Positions 1 to 12,300 of a stretch of DNA of 64,000 bases are shown here, piece by piece. Made by a program: the position numbers and the translations under genes. How positions within the stretch are numbered: position 1 is the stretch's first letter; each line of letters opens with the position of its first letter. Below the pieces are notes generated by a model that saw only the letters and a program-made list of their open reading frames with translations, made no database searches and was not told the DNA's origin. Source of the DNA: Lepidurus packardi (lineage: Eukaryota > Arthropoda > Branchiopoda > Notostraca > Triopsidae); assembly GCA_023053545.1 (NCBI GenBank), contig JAKZAN010000001.1, forward strand, positions 2,190,565-2,254,564, given 5' to 3'.

Positions 1-3000
1 GTGTTCTAAAATCTGTCATTACCAGAGAAGACTCGGGTCAAAAGTAACATTTCGCGCTTGTTTAGTTTTCACATTTTTCACGAACTTAACTATCATCTGA
101 ATGTAGAACCAATAGATGCAGGCGTATCTCTGCTCTCTATTAAGCCACTGTATGCTCCACAAAAACGTAAACTAAGATCAACCTAGCCTTCAAACCAGGT
201 TGTTATCCTTTGTTACAACCGTATAGCTCGTTGAGTCAATATTAACATCATGTTTAAAGTGCGTTTCCCCATAAGAACCTTTGCCGATCAAATTTTTAAT
301 GACACACATAACAGATTGTAATGAAAATATACTGTTACAGTCTGCACATGTATTAGAAAATTTTAGCACCATTTCTATCTAAAAGTTGTGTATCCAAAGA
401 AAAAATTAATACAAATAAAACAGAAGAATGCAACGTTGTAAGGGGCTTTACTTACGTCCGGCATTTGAACTTAAAAAACAATCCCATCATGCAGCGTTGC
501 CGGTTTCGTTTTTAGTGTTACAGATCCCATGGTCGAGAAATCTGCTGTTACAATCGTTTAAACGGGTGTTTTGGGATTTCTAGATCTCCTGTAAAATTAC
601 GGTAGGGCAATGGTGTCTGAACTTTTAGTATGTCATTCTGTAGCATTTGATGAGCTTAAAAAATACTTTTGTAAACTTTTTGGGTAACTGTAGTTAACGT
701 AAGAGCGAAAAAAATACCACCCGTTTTTGTTAAGAAAGGTAGCGAAACCATACTTTATTGAATATCTAAATTACTTCTCACTCATTTCACATGTAACTTT
801 TTTTAATGCGCCTAGTGGTATGTGGCATGGCCGTGATTTTTTACGGCCTCTAGAAACCTTAAAGAGTTATGATTTTTGTTACTTTCAGGTCGCGTTACTT
901 TTGACCGGAGTCTCATTTAATGTCTGAAACAGGAACAACTCGAGCGTGAAAACTTCTTTTCTTCTCGAATGTCTCATGCACTGGCAAACGCCCTGCTAGA
1001 GCCATCATCCGCATCTGTTTATCTTGGCATTACTAAAGAAGGCGAGACTTAGTTATCACATTCTTCAAAACTGTCTATAGATACAGGTCGTAAAACACAG
1101 AACAACACGGCTTTAGGGCGAGTCTTTTCGATTCTTGTATTACTTTATGAACAACACAAGTTAGTCAAGTTTCAACCTTCAATATCAGGTCTAGGGTACA
1201 AGGCGGACCCTGACTTAAAGAATGTTTAAATTCAAAATTGGCGCAGAAATCCACGGCTGGAACTGCCCCGAAAGAAAAAGGCCGCATTTTAGGCGGAAGT
1301 TTGGGATTATATTAATCTTGGGCTGTTATTCATATTAGTTGGCTAACGCTTGCTTTATATCGTCTGCATTTAATTGTTACTAGTTACCGCGGCCAAAGGT
1401 AAGCTCGGAAACCGCGTCAGATATTTTGAATTCAAACTTGGCGCCAGAATCGCCGCGACGGTCGCATAACTTGAATACTGGCACCAAGAAAATTGTCTTA
1501 TTTTAAGAGCTAAAACCGCGAAAGGTTTAAAATAATTGTATATATTATTATAGGTGAGTTATAAATTGACGCATTCATGTTGCTTTTATTGTTGTTGGTA
1601 GCAACATTTTTTAATGTCGCAGTTGGAGACCTTGGACATTAGAACTGTTTCGCCCTGCATAAATAATAATTTTTTGTGAGAAGGTTCGGAATCTGATTCG
1701 TTGCTATGAGCTTTAGGAAATGTATTCGTGATTTATTCGGATCCAATAAGCACAGCAAAGAAAAGAAAGGAGGGAAAAAATGCGTAGTACAGTGCATTTA
1801 TTATTCATGCAGCTTTTTTTACGGGTTTCATTTGACAACAGTGCCTGGGTGCAGAACTTTTTTTTTCTTTTCTTTATTAGGCCGACGTAGGCTTTTGCCT
1901 GTTGTCGGATACTGTGTTTTAATCTATTCTACAAAGTCACTAATATCTGTATGTAGTAAAATAACATATTACAGGGGATATAGGTGTTTTGTACACTTAT
2001 CCTAGGTACTTAATTTTGTTGCTTCTTTCATTTTATTTGTAAAAAGAGCCAGTGCATGGAAGGTTTTTGGGTTACATAGGCTTTCAGCTGCATTGAAGTG
2101 GATTTTGAGCATACTTAGTTTTCGCAGAAATTAAGCTCTTTCTTTATTAAGCTTTGTGCATTTTTTTGGTGCATAAGAGATGGGGTACGTCTTGCTTGTC
2201 TCTGATTTGACATGGGCAGATGTTTACATGCGCCTTTTTATTCGTTTTAAATAATCAAGGGAAGGAAAATGTAAAGTTCTGATTTGTATTACTTTTGACA
2301 AGACGGCCCTCGTCAAACTGGAGCATATAAGAGGTTTACTTAACATAAGAGGTTTACAGAACTTTACTTGTTGCCTTACAATGCAAAATTCTTGACGGAG
2401 AAAAAAGAAAAAAAAAACGCATACATTTTAATTTGAAGTTAAGAACTGAAGTTGAAAGTTTTGGGAGACAGAAAATGTCACCCAAGCTAGCGTTTATTTA
2501 CTCACTTATAGAGGTCTCTGTGTCATCTTGGTTTTCAATTAAGGGCTTCAGCCGTCGAGTATCGTCTTATGTGTCATTTTGCTTCTCGTGACGGGAATTA
2601 TTGAAATCCATCGAGAACTTTCCGAGCTTGGCATTTCCATTAAGTTAAGCTCTTAGACTTTTTGAGCAAAAAACTTTTTTAGGGAGGTCGTTCTGGCCGG
2701 AAACTTTCAGACAAAACAGCATGTAATCTCGAGTCTCTTAAGCTAACTTGATTTTGGTTGAGATACAGGGTGAAAACGCAGGAGAACGACAGGAAAAACA
2801 AAGCGTTAGAGTAAAAAAATCATCGCTGACGTTTTGCGTTCCTTTATTTCAGTTTTTGCTTGTAAAACAATATTTCTAATTAGCGGGAGAATTATGTGCA
2901 GGTGAAAACCCTTAAAAAAGTAATGTTGTATTTTTATTACACTATTAAATTTAGATTACCAATGTCGATGCAATTAGTTCGAGCAAAATTAGCTTCAGTT

Positions 3001-3236
3001 TCGTTTGAAGCGTTTCTTTAAACTCAAACCGGCAAGCCACAAGGTCGCGTTCACACGTCTACAAAAAAATCTTCAAATGCTTACCTGTTTTTACACTATA
3101 TTCTATTCGTGTCACGTTTATATATTTGCTTCAAAAAGAACTTCTGGACATGAACATATAAATGAAACCGAAGTCTGTTATTGAGATATAGCGTGCTGAC
3201 TTTATACCGTGTTGTAGTGCAAGTTGGTCTAATGCG
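1..3236. other. AT-rich stretch without a recognisable gene
   Basis: No frame here shows a recognisable domain, and the open frames are short and AT-rich. Two diverged direct copies of a TTAAATTCAAAATTGGCGC-like sequence lie near 1225-1251 and 1427-1453, and a short tandem repeat (AAGAGGTTTAC) lies near 2326-2362. It is probably intergenic DNA or upstream regulatory DNA of the RAVER-type gene. Confidence 0.5.
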
Positions 3237-3391
3237 AACGCAGCTCAAGCTAGTCTTGCCGCGCATGGGCTGACCCGCGGAACGGCCAATGCCCGGGATT
3301 GCGCGAAGGCTGGTGGTAGTTGTGGCAGCAGATCCCGGGCAGGGCTAGGCAACGGAGCTGCATTGCCAACGTTAGTTGAACTTGCGGCGCC
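3237..3391 (+). promoter_or_regulatory. GC-rich promoter or 5' leader of the RAVER-type gene
   Basis: Base composition changes sharply from AT-rich to GC- and CpG-rich at about 3237, and the GC-rich block continues through exon 1 to about 3650. It contains a CCAAT-type core near 3288 (GGCCAATGCCCGGG). The transcription start is not determined. Confidence 0.4.
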
Positions 3392-6300
3392 ATGGCGACA
3401 GGACTGTCTAACGTGACCTCCACTAATGCGGGCAACGGTGTTGCATTTTTGCAAAGTGCAATCGTATCGGTGGCCACGGATGCAAATGCGGCATTTTGCA
3501 GTGCAGATACATTACCCGGAGCTAATTTGAGTGTCTGGGAGCATGTCGACGCAGACCGGATTGCCAAAAAGCGGAGGAATAACAGACGCCTTTTCCATAA
3601 CGGTCGCCATATTCAAATTCGCCACCTGCCTCGTGACGCTGCCGAGGAGGTAAGCGTTTACTGTTTTTACTCCACCGTTTCTAAGTTCTATAACTTTTAG
3701 GCTCTCTCTCTCTCAATTATTTCCTCCCAAAATGTGTCCACTACAAACCTACCCGTTTTCCTAAATCGTTTTGAAAGTGAATTTTCAAGCCACTTCAGGC
3801 CTGCGGAAAGCCCAACGGTTGTTGTCATGGCAACAGCCATTTGAATATTTTAGATTCGCAGGGGTTAAAGGTAGGGTGCTGGGTTTGTTTGTGAAAAATG
3901 TTACTGTTTTTCAAGCATTTTTGGGAAGGTTCTAAAGTAGCGGATATCCTCGAAAAACCGTTTTCTGGTTCAAGGCGTTCATTGTTGCCTTTTCAAGGGG
4001 AATTGTAGAGAGGAAAGTGAGGTTGTTTACCTTGACCTTGCTGTTTCCAAGACAATGGGCAAGGAAAGAAAAAGCCCTGGGGGTGACATAATTGCTATGG
4101 CAAGCCAAGTTAATTTGCATTTGACCTTCAATGTTGAGAGCAGCAGCATCCCTTTAGCATCTTCCCCAACTTTCTTTTTTTTCTTCTCTTTCTCTTTTTG
4201 TTTTTATTTTATTTTCTTATTTTACATTTCGGTGTTTTATTCAGTCGTAAAAGAGAAGAGAGTCTAGGTAGGAATAAGAAAGAAAAAAAAAACTGGTTCG
4301 GGTATTTGTATTGCATTGGCGGACATGGAAATGACCTTCGCGAGAAGCAAATATCCTTAGAAAATTAGATATGTGTAATGCATTCCAAGTAGTCTTTTCC
4401 CTCCCCCAATAGTTGGCAATGACTGAATCAGAAAAAAATGCGGCGGTGAAAAAGAAATATTAAAGACGTTTGTAGACATTTTCTCTGCCCCCAGTTTTCC
4501 TCACTTTTTTGTCGGGGACCCTAAGGTGCAAAATGTGAATAATTTAAAAGGTTGACAGCTCGGTAGGGAATTAGTCACGCCTTTACACGAGTGTCTTAGT
4601 CACACCTTTTACACGAGATATTTTATTTTTAATTTTGTGGGATCTGAAGCTCGTTTGGATGAATTTGAAAATCGTCAATTGGGATTTCTTTTCTTTTAAT
4701 TAAAGGCGTAAGAGAAGATAATTTTGATTGATTTGGACAGGTGAGAGATTAGGAGCGAGCTGGTTTTGTTTTGATCCAAAGTGATTTTTGTAAATGGATC
4801 GCATTACTGTTCAATTTTATTTTGCTAATTTAATCTAAGTAAACTTAAGAAAAATAGTACGTTAACTATAATTATTATGATTCATTAAATGTAGGCAAAT
4901 TTAAGTATATTAATAAAAAAATGAAAAATCTTAAAAAATAGAAGACTGGAATAACTAGCCAAACTAAGATTTAAACTGTTATGTTAGTGACACAAAATTG
5001 TTAATATAGATAAGTTTTAGGTGTCTAAAGTAATCCCCTTAATTAGTCAGCTTCTTTCTTTTCTTTTTTTTTTTGAGAAAAATCTTTGAATATTTAAGGG
5101 GATTCCGAAGGAATTCATTAAAAATTGCAAGAAGACGTAGTAAGTCTGTTGTGACCCGCTTTTTTTTCTTTTTACTCAAGATTGTCAACAAGTCTAAATT
5201 AAGCTGTTGGTTGGCAGATTGGCGAAACGCCTGCACATTTCTATACTTATGTATTTTTTGCATCGTTCTAATTTACACGTCAGAGAAGGGGTAAATTGCA
5301 AGTTAAAATCATATTTCAAAGCTTTTCTTTTCTTCTTGGGCGAAGGAAGAGAAGGAAACGTTTGAGCTCAAGCGGTATAGTGTTTACGTTCCCCTTTCAG
5401 TTGGTTGGCAAGGGAAACCGCCAAACCGAACAAAAAAACTAGACAGAATCAGCTTAAAACTCATCTGAGTGTGAAATTTTAGCTGCTGACGCGAGCAATG
5501 TCGTTTTTGTTGTTCCTTTTTTTGTGTCTACAAGGAAAAGATGTTGGGACTTAATCGCGAAAGATAATTCCAAACACTAGAGTTCTTTATTTTCTATCTT
5601 TTTAAGTGAATGTCAATGCTTTTTATGCAAGCAAAACTTTGTTGATTAGATTACTTAGGAAAAGATTAGCGTCTCTAGCTTCTCAACTACAGCGGCTTAA
5701 TTTCCTTTGATTCGTTTGGTTCTATTATGGGTTCAAGAGCCGCAGGAACCTAATCTTGGCTCGTGGTGGGAGGGGGAGGGTGGCTGAACCTCCCACCACG
5801 TGTGTATGTTCAAGAGCTAAATGAGAAGTTTAAAAAGGTCCATTTAACCCCCCTGGAAGCTTCTTTTGGCTCGTATGTCGTGGTTTCTTATCTGTTTAAA
5901 AAAGTCTTATCTAAAAAGTAAAAAGTTGAGCTCCTTTTTTTAGAAATCGTGAAGTTTTGTGCATAGAGAAGATGCGCTCTGAAAGTGAGGCTCTTGAAAT
6001 CAAGAGCCGATGAGATCAAAATCTGTTTCAAGTGGCTCAACGTCGCTTATTTCAGGGTGTGTGCATGGCATGGTGTAGGGTGGTCTCGCGATTCTTAATA
6101 AGTTTTATTTGCTATCTTTTTTTTTATTTATTGGGGGCAAAAATCCTCTGAAAAGCTGCACGTGGAGAGCTTTGATTTATGATGAGGTTATTTTGGGGGG
6201 TCAAGATCATTAAAAAGAGGTTGGCTCTGTGGAAACATTTGGGAAGCTTTCGAGCATGTTTTAAGACGTGTAGCAAATATTGGAGATGCTGAAGTAGAGC

Positions 6301-9300
6301 CAAAACAGATCATTCCTTTTTTCTTCAAACAACCGGAAAAAAAGAAGATGGAGAGAGTTCGTCTTGTATTCGTGTGCACTTTCTTTTGATAGAGAGCAAC
6401 TGGTTGGTATTAAATTCTAAAAGAAACATGGATAAAAAGTGGAGGATCTTGATTTTGACTTGTGTATTTGGCAAGTTGTTAGGAATATATTCAAAGTTTT
6501 TTTTAACAAAAAGAAAATTGACTTTTTCTAGTTGTAACGCTGTTTACCAAATTCTGTGGGCAAATCTCAGCAATCTTTAGTGAATTGCCTTAAGATTATA
6601 TTTCTATATATTTTAATAATATCGTGCTGTAATTTTCTGTCTCGTTCTTCGCGTGAAAACTTGCATGTATTGGAATTTGGTAAATATTGAAAAAAGCGTA
6701 TTAGTTAGCAAATCGTAATAAGGAATTACGTATTGCAATATTTTGGAAATATTATTTAATTGGAGGAGTACTCCTGGCAAGAAATTAAATAGTGCAAGAA
6801 ATAACTAAATAATGCTAGAATAATTAACACAGTGCAAGAAATTAATTGTTATAGCTTCAGAATGGTCACGAATCATTAAAGTTACACGAGAAATCTGAAA
6901 GTTTTTCTGAAAGCCAAGAAGCGAAAGCTCAACACCAACGAAGCTTGCTAATTCTCCTAATGATTTTCTTCACGCGTTCTAAATTTTTAATACACTTTTT
7001 CAGTGGCCACAGAAAGAAAAGTTGGCGAGATGAGAAAACCAACGTGTAGTAGAATAAAATAGAAAAATAAAAGAATAATACTTTTTTTGGAAAAACTTTT
7101 TTTTGTTATATATATAAATGTGTCTGTGTGTGTTTGTCAGATAAAGCTGGCGTTTGTTTTGGCTCGGATTCCATGGAAAAGTGTCTCCCTGTCGCTCTCT
7201 TTCACTTGCGTTCGCACTGACCCAAGTGCCACAGATTTGTGGCAGCAGGTTGAACTTGTCTTTGTCATTTGCATCGGACGGCTTCCCCGTTCCAAATTAT
7301 TACAATATTTTCTCCCGTAGAACATCTCAGGAAATATTCATCATTTTTCTTGTTATTCTTGCTAGACTTGTACTAAAAAAAGAATCTGTCCTTCGGAAAA
7401 TCTGTATCTTTTGGGGCAATTTGTTTGGGATAGGGAAAAGTATTAATAGGATTGTGAATCGGGTGTTTGCATGGCACCGTGTGTGGATGACGTGCAACTG
7501 GGTCCGTCTCGTTTTTTCTTCTTACTTTCTTAGTATATGATACCCTTTCCATATGGTTGAAGAGCAAAACATGGAAAGCTTGTCCTTATGGGTTGGGTTT
7601 GGGGGATGTGGTTTTAGAAGAGGTGACACCACACACTCCCTCCATTACGTCCATACAAACATACATAGAAACCCTCACGACAGGCCATCGCGCAAAGTTA
7701 ATTTTAGAGGACTAAAATTAAACCAGGGAAAGTGTCACTGGGGCGAAACTGTGGATGGTTACAACACTTTGGTACCCACACAACGCCATACGACAAGCGA
7801 GTACTTGCTCTGGTTAAGAGGCTTACTTGTTGCAAGGTAACTTGTGTAAAGGAAGCTTTTAAATTTTTCTGCCGATCGATAGTAATTACACGCGATCGAT
7901 ACCAATTGTACAGTTCGATTCCACGATGTTTAGTAACACGATCGATAGTAATTATACAGTTCATATAATGGACGATTTATATTTTTAGACTGAAGCTCAT
8001 TTTTGAATTTGAAGGAAATTTTTTTTTATTTGGTTTTGGAATTTTTTTTTTTAATTAAGAGCGTTTTTTGGAGAAGGATTGAAAAGAAATTTCGGGCGAA
8101 TAAATTGGAAAGGGAAATAAAACTGGAATAAATCAAAATTATATCTTGAACCGATTTGGGTGAAGTAATAATGGAACGTCACGTGGTCATTATTTCTTGT
8201 GATGGTTTTTGTTTTCATTTTAGAATGGGGAATGCTGGATTCATGGGTGGGGGGAAATCTTTCGAAATTCTCAAGTGTAAACGAGCCGTGAAGGTTCTAG
8301 AATTTTGGAATTATTCTTGAATATATCTTTGTATGCTTGGCTTCCGGAACATGCGCTTTATATCCGACATGTGCTCTGAAAAGAAAATCTGCATAATTTT
8401 CAGAAACGTTGATGTTCTGAAAGCAAATATAAATGTAAACAATTGTAGCATTAATTTCTTGTTATTTACTAGATTATTACAAAATATGCAGGATTTCCTG
8501 ACATTTAGAAAATATAAGTGTTTTGTAAAGCAAAAAGAAATGGTTAGCCTTGATTTGGGTTATTTTTGTCCAAACTTGTTTACACACATCGATGCGTGAC
8601 GTCACTAAACGTATCTTGCGCCAATAAAAGCACTTTTTATGCACATTTTTCACATACTTAATCTGCTCAGCATCTGAAAGAGCTTGTAGTATTTTTTAAA
8701 TTTATTTCGTGTTTGTTTATTGGGTTAGGTTCTATTGCGTCACGGCCCAACCACGTTTTACGCCCCACAAAAATAAAACTTTGCGCGGTTAAAGGTAGAG
8801 CTCCAGAAGGACAACAATTGATGGGACATGTGTTGTTGGCACCTTGCCGTATTGTTGTAAAGCTTTCGCATCCTCTCAAGCGAAAAGCGTAAGAAAGGAC
8901 GAGCGAGAAATGACTAAGAGGAAAAAAAAGAGGAAAACATTGGGCTCTTGCCATTCAAGAAGTTTATTATTTCTTCGTCCAAAAGAAGCGCACGTGGGTA
9001 AAATAGCTGCTGCTTCTTATGCAGAGTGGGCATGGCTTACTGGCAAGCGTAAGAAAAGAACTTATTTTTTTTTTTTTTTTTCAAAGGGCAACACCACAAA
9101 AATCCCATGCTGGGATTTGATTGATATTTTGAACTCGGTATTGTTCAACGAACAGAGAACTTTGTTTAAGGGCGAATTTCGTATGTTTAAATGCTGAAAC
9201 TAGGCTTTATTAACACCACACCGCAATAAGGGAGATTTTACTATGGTTACGTGAGGGAAAATAGTCCTTAATAACATCACATTGCAATTAAGGCGAAATT

Positions 9301-12300
9301 ATTCCCCTATGACAACAACACGAGACGTTTTCCTTCATCTTTTGTGTTAGTCGTCAACGAGGTTATTGGCACGGAAATTTTGGTCATGACGTCATGGACG
9401 TCATTGGATGACTTCTGAAAACTTGTCAGCATAGTTATTGATAGTTATTGTGTTTCTTCAGTGGTTAAAATACGGTCAACAACAAAGCTTTCGAGTACCA
9501 CGGACACTGATACGTATGTGACGTCATAAAATAACGTTTTCCTAATTTGTCGATATTTTGCTTTTTTAACGTAACTTATTACTTTGCGTAAGTGGACAGA
9601 AAAATACCACTCGAACCGAGATTTGTTGCATTATTTTCTAGGAAAATTTGGATTTTTTGGTGGCTATGGGCATTTTTTTTACCCAACGGTCTTCTGTTCG
9701 CGTTGGAGAGAAGGCTCTTCTGTCTATTGCAGTCACAAGTTGGCGCACCTGCAGTTTTTCGGTTGGAAGTTTTCGAAATGCCGACCATCTGAACGATGCC
9801 AGCGCTTTGCCGACTAATAAGTCCAGCACCCCACCCTAGCCACCGAAGCCCCCTCTAAATATGCCAAACAGCGGTTCATAATGTCACAACTGTCTGTGGG
9901 TTCTCGTAAAGTCTCGAGGTTTTAAACGGGATCTATTTGCAAAGACAATTAAGTGCTGCTTTCTATTCAGCGTGAAGAAGATTTTGGAGGGGCTCCATAA
10001 TATTAAGTTCTCTTTGTTCTTCTTCCTTTTTTGTGTATGCCAAGTTAAAGCTTAAACAAAAGGGTGCATTCAGTTATTTTTGTTATTATTTTTTTTCTCA
10101 TGTTTGCTTTGGACTAGGGCCAAAATTTTTGGGACGTTGCAGAAAATTACGTCTTATTTTTAAATATTCAATTTGTAATACTTCTTAGCATACATAAAGA
10201 AACTTATGAATATAGGGACGTTAAACCTAGAACAAAGAAAATAATTAAGTACGGATAATATCTTTAAATATTCCATAGAAAAAGTACCCTGAAAAGAAAA
10301 GTCGTCCAAATGAAAAATCGGAAGATTAAGTAGGAATATCAAGGAGTATCCATTGCTGATGGCTTAACAAGCCGTAGCTCTCCTAATTAGATCCTTCTGT
10401 AGAAGCAAAGTCACTTCCTGACATGTCCAAGGGCTTTTCCATGTATATAAACCTCCCTTATGCACTGCTACGAAGATATTTAACGAAACGCAAGCCTGGT
10501 AATAAGTAGGCGGCCCTTATGTATGGTTTAAGTTTTAACTTTTTGAACCCAACTCCTCTCACCAACCCTTTTATGAAGAAGTAAATTACGATAACAGGCT
10601 TAAACTTACAAGCCGTATTAAATAAAAAAAAAATCAAGGAGAAGTTGAATAGAAAGATTTAAAAAAATCAAGGAGAAATTGAATAGAAAGATTAAAAAAA
10701 ATCAAGGAGAAATTGAATAGAAAGATTCAATAGAAATGTAACGATACACAGAAAGTCATCTAAGTTTGGAAAATAACAATACCAATTTGGAAAATTATAA
10801 GCCTTTTTGCATCTATAATTGAATTTAGCTAGTATTTTTTTTTAAATGTAGTATTTAAAAATAAGTTAAAATAGTTCATGCTTAAAGTTTACAATAGGTT
10901 CTGAAACCAATTCAAAATACATTTGAATTGGTTTGAAATACTTTTTTTTTTAATATTTTGCTTTATGTTGAAAACTTATTTTGATTCGTTTCCAAAATGT
11001 AAAATTGTGTATAACCAACTTCAATGAACTGAATCACATCTTTCTTTAATGGGATGTGAAGTGAAACCATCTGAGTGTAATTTAAACCTAACTTTAGCCC
11101 ACTTTCTCACTCCGATAAAAAAAAAAGAGTAGAAACTCTTTACGTTAGTGTCAGCAAAAGTGGCTTTTCTTTACTGCAATGTTAAAAGCTGGCAGTCGTA
11201 TATAATTGCAATTCGCATCGAAGTCGAAACACGTGGCAAGGGCGCACAGACCATTAAAACCTCGTTATATATGGGCTCGCTGCCAATTAAATCGTATGCT
11301 AATTTTAACAGCGGACGTTGGGACGTGTGTATGTATATGTGTATGCATACGTATGTATAGGAGGACGGGGTTGGCAGTTTGAATATAGCCCATCCCCACC
11401 GCTAAACTGTCGCTTCTGTGTAACCCGCGACGACGATTTATTTCCCTGATTTTAATTTCTCACAAACTGACAAGCTGTGTTCCTCTTCTTCTTCCTTTTT
11501 CTTCCTTCCTTGTCTCTCGTCTTTTTCCCTTTTTACGTGCCGCCATGTATATAACTTGACCATCAAAGACGCCATTTGTAAGGTTCCCTCCCCCCCCCCC
11601 CCCCAAAACAAAAAATGGACCAAAAGTTGTAAACAGTGGACAAAGTTCGCTCTTGTTTGCCAGGAAAAGGAAGGATTTCTCTTACCCTCCTTGGATCTTC
11701 TTTCTAAGCAATATATCTAAGGATATAGTCTTGAGGGGGTGGGGGGAGGAAAAGGAGGGTTTTTACTTTTTTTTAGGTAGAAAAAGAAGAAGCTGTGCTT
11801 GATTGAATGCACGATGTGGATTTGGAAGAGAGCTAAACTTGCTTATAGGCTTAAAATAAAGAAAGAAGAAGCACGAGAAAAAATAGGGGTTGAGAGGATT
11901 CTTTTCTGGTTTTGGTAGCACCTTTTAGGGAAATTGGCTATCAGAGTTCTTGTCTTGGATAGCAAAGAAAAAAAAAGCTAATGTGGTTCGCTTGAGGTGG
12001 GGTGCAGATGTTTCCTCGGGTTAAAGTAATGAGCGTTTTCTTCCTTAATGGTGAATTGGTTACGTTTTTGGCTTGTCTTGTTAGGGAGAGGGTGGGGGTG
12101 AAGGGCTTAATGGAATATACTGGAGTATGAAAGTCTTATAGCCTACCCCCTCCCTCCCCCACATAGGAATGCATCAGGTTCTGATGGGGGGCACTTAATT
12201 CCGTAGTCGATCCGTAATCCTTTTATACGTGAACCAATGAAATTAAGAGGGGCTTGATTAGATTGGAAGCTTTGTGTGAGCCCTTAGGGGAGTGTAGGAA

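Noticed and set aside
8667-9197. Opposed open frames of 95 and 117 codons in the RAVER intron
   Set aside because: The plus-strand frame ends in a Phe run from poly-T. Neither has a domain or splice context, so both look like chance.
9579-9839. Several overlapping open frames on both strands
   Set aside because: Five frames are open at once in a slightly GC-rich patch, with no recognisable motif. This is a sign of low stop density, not coding.
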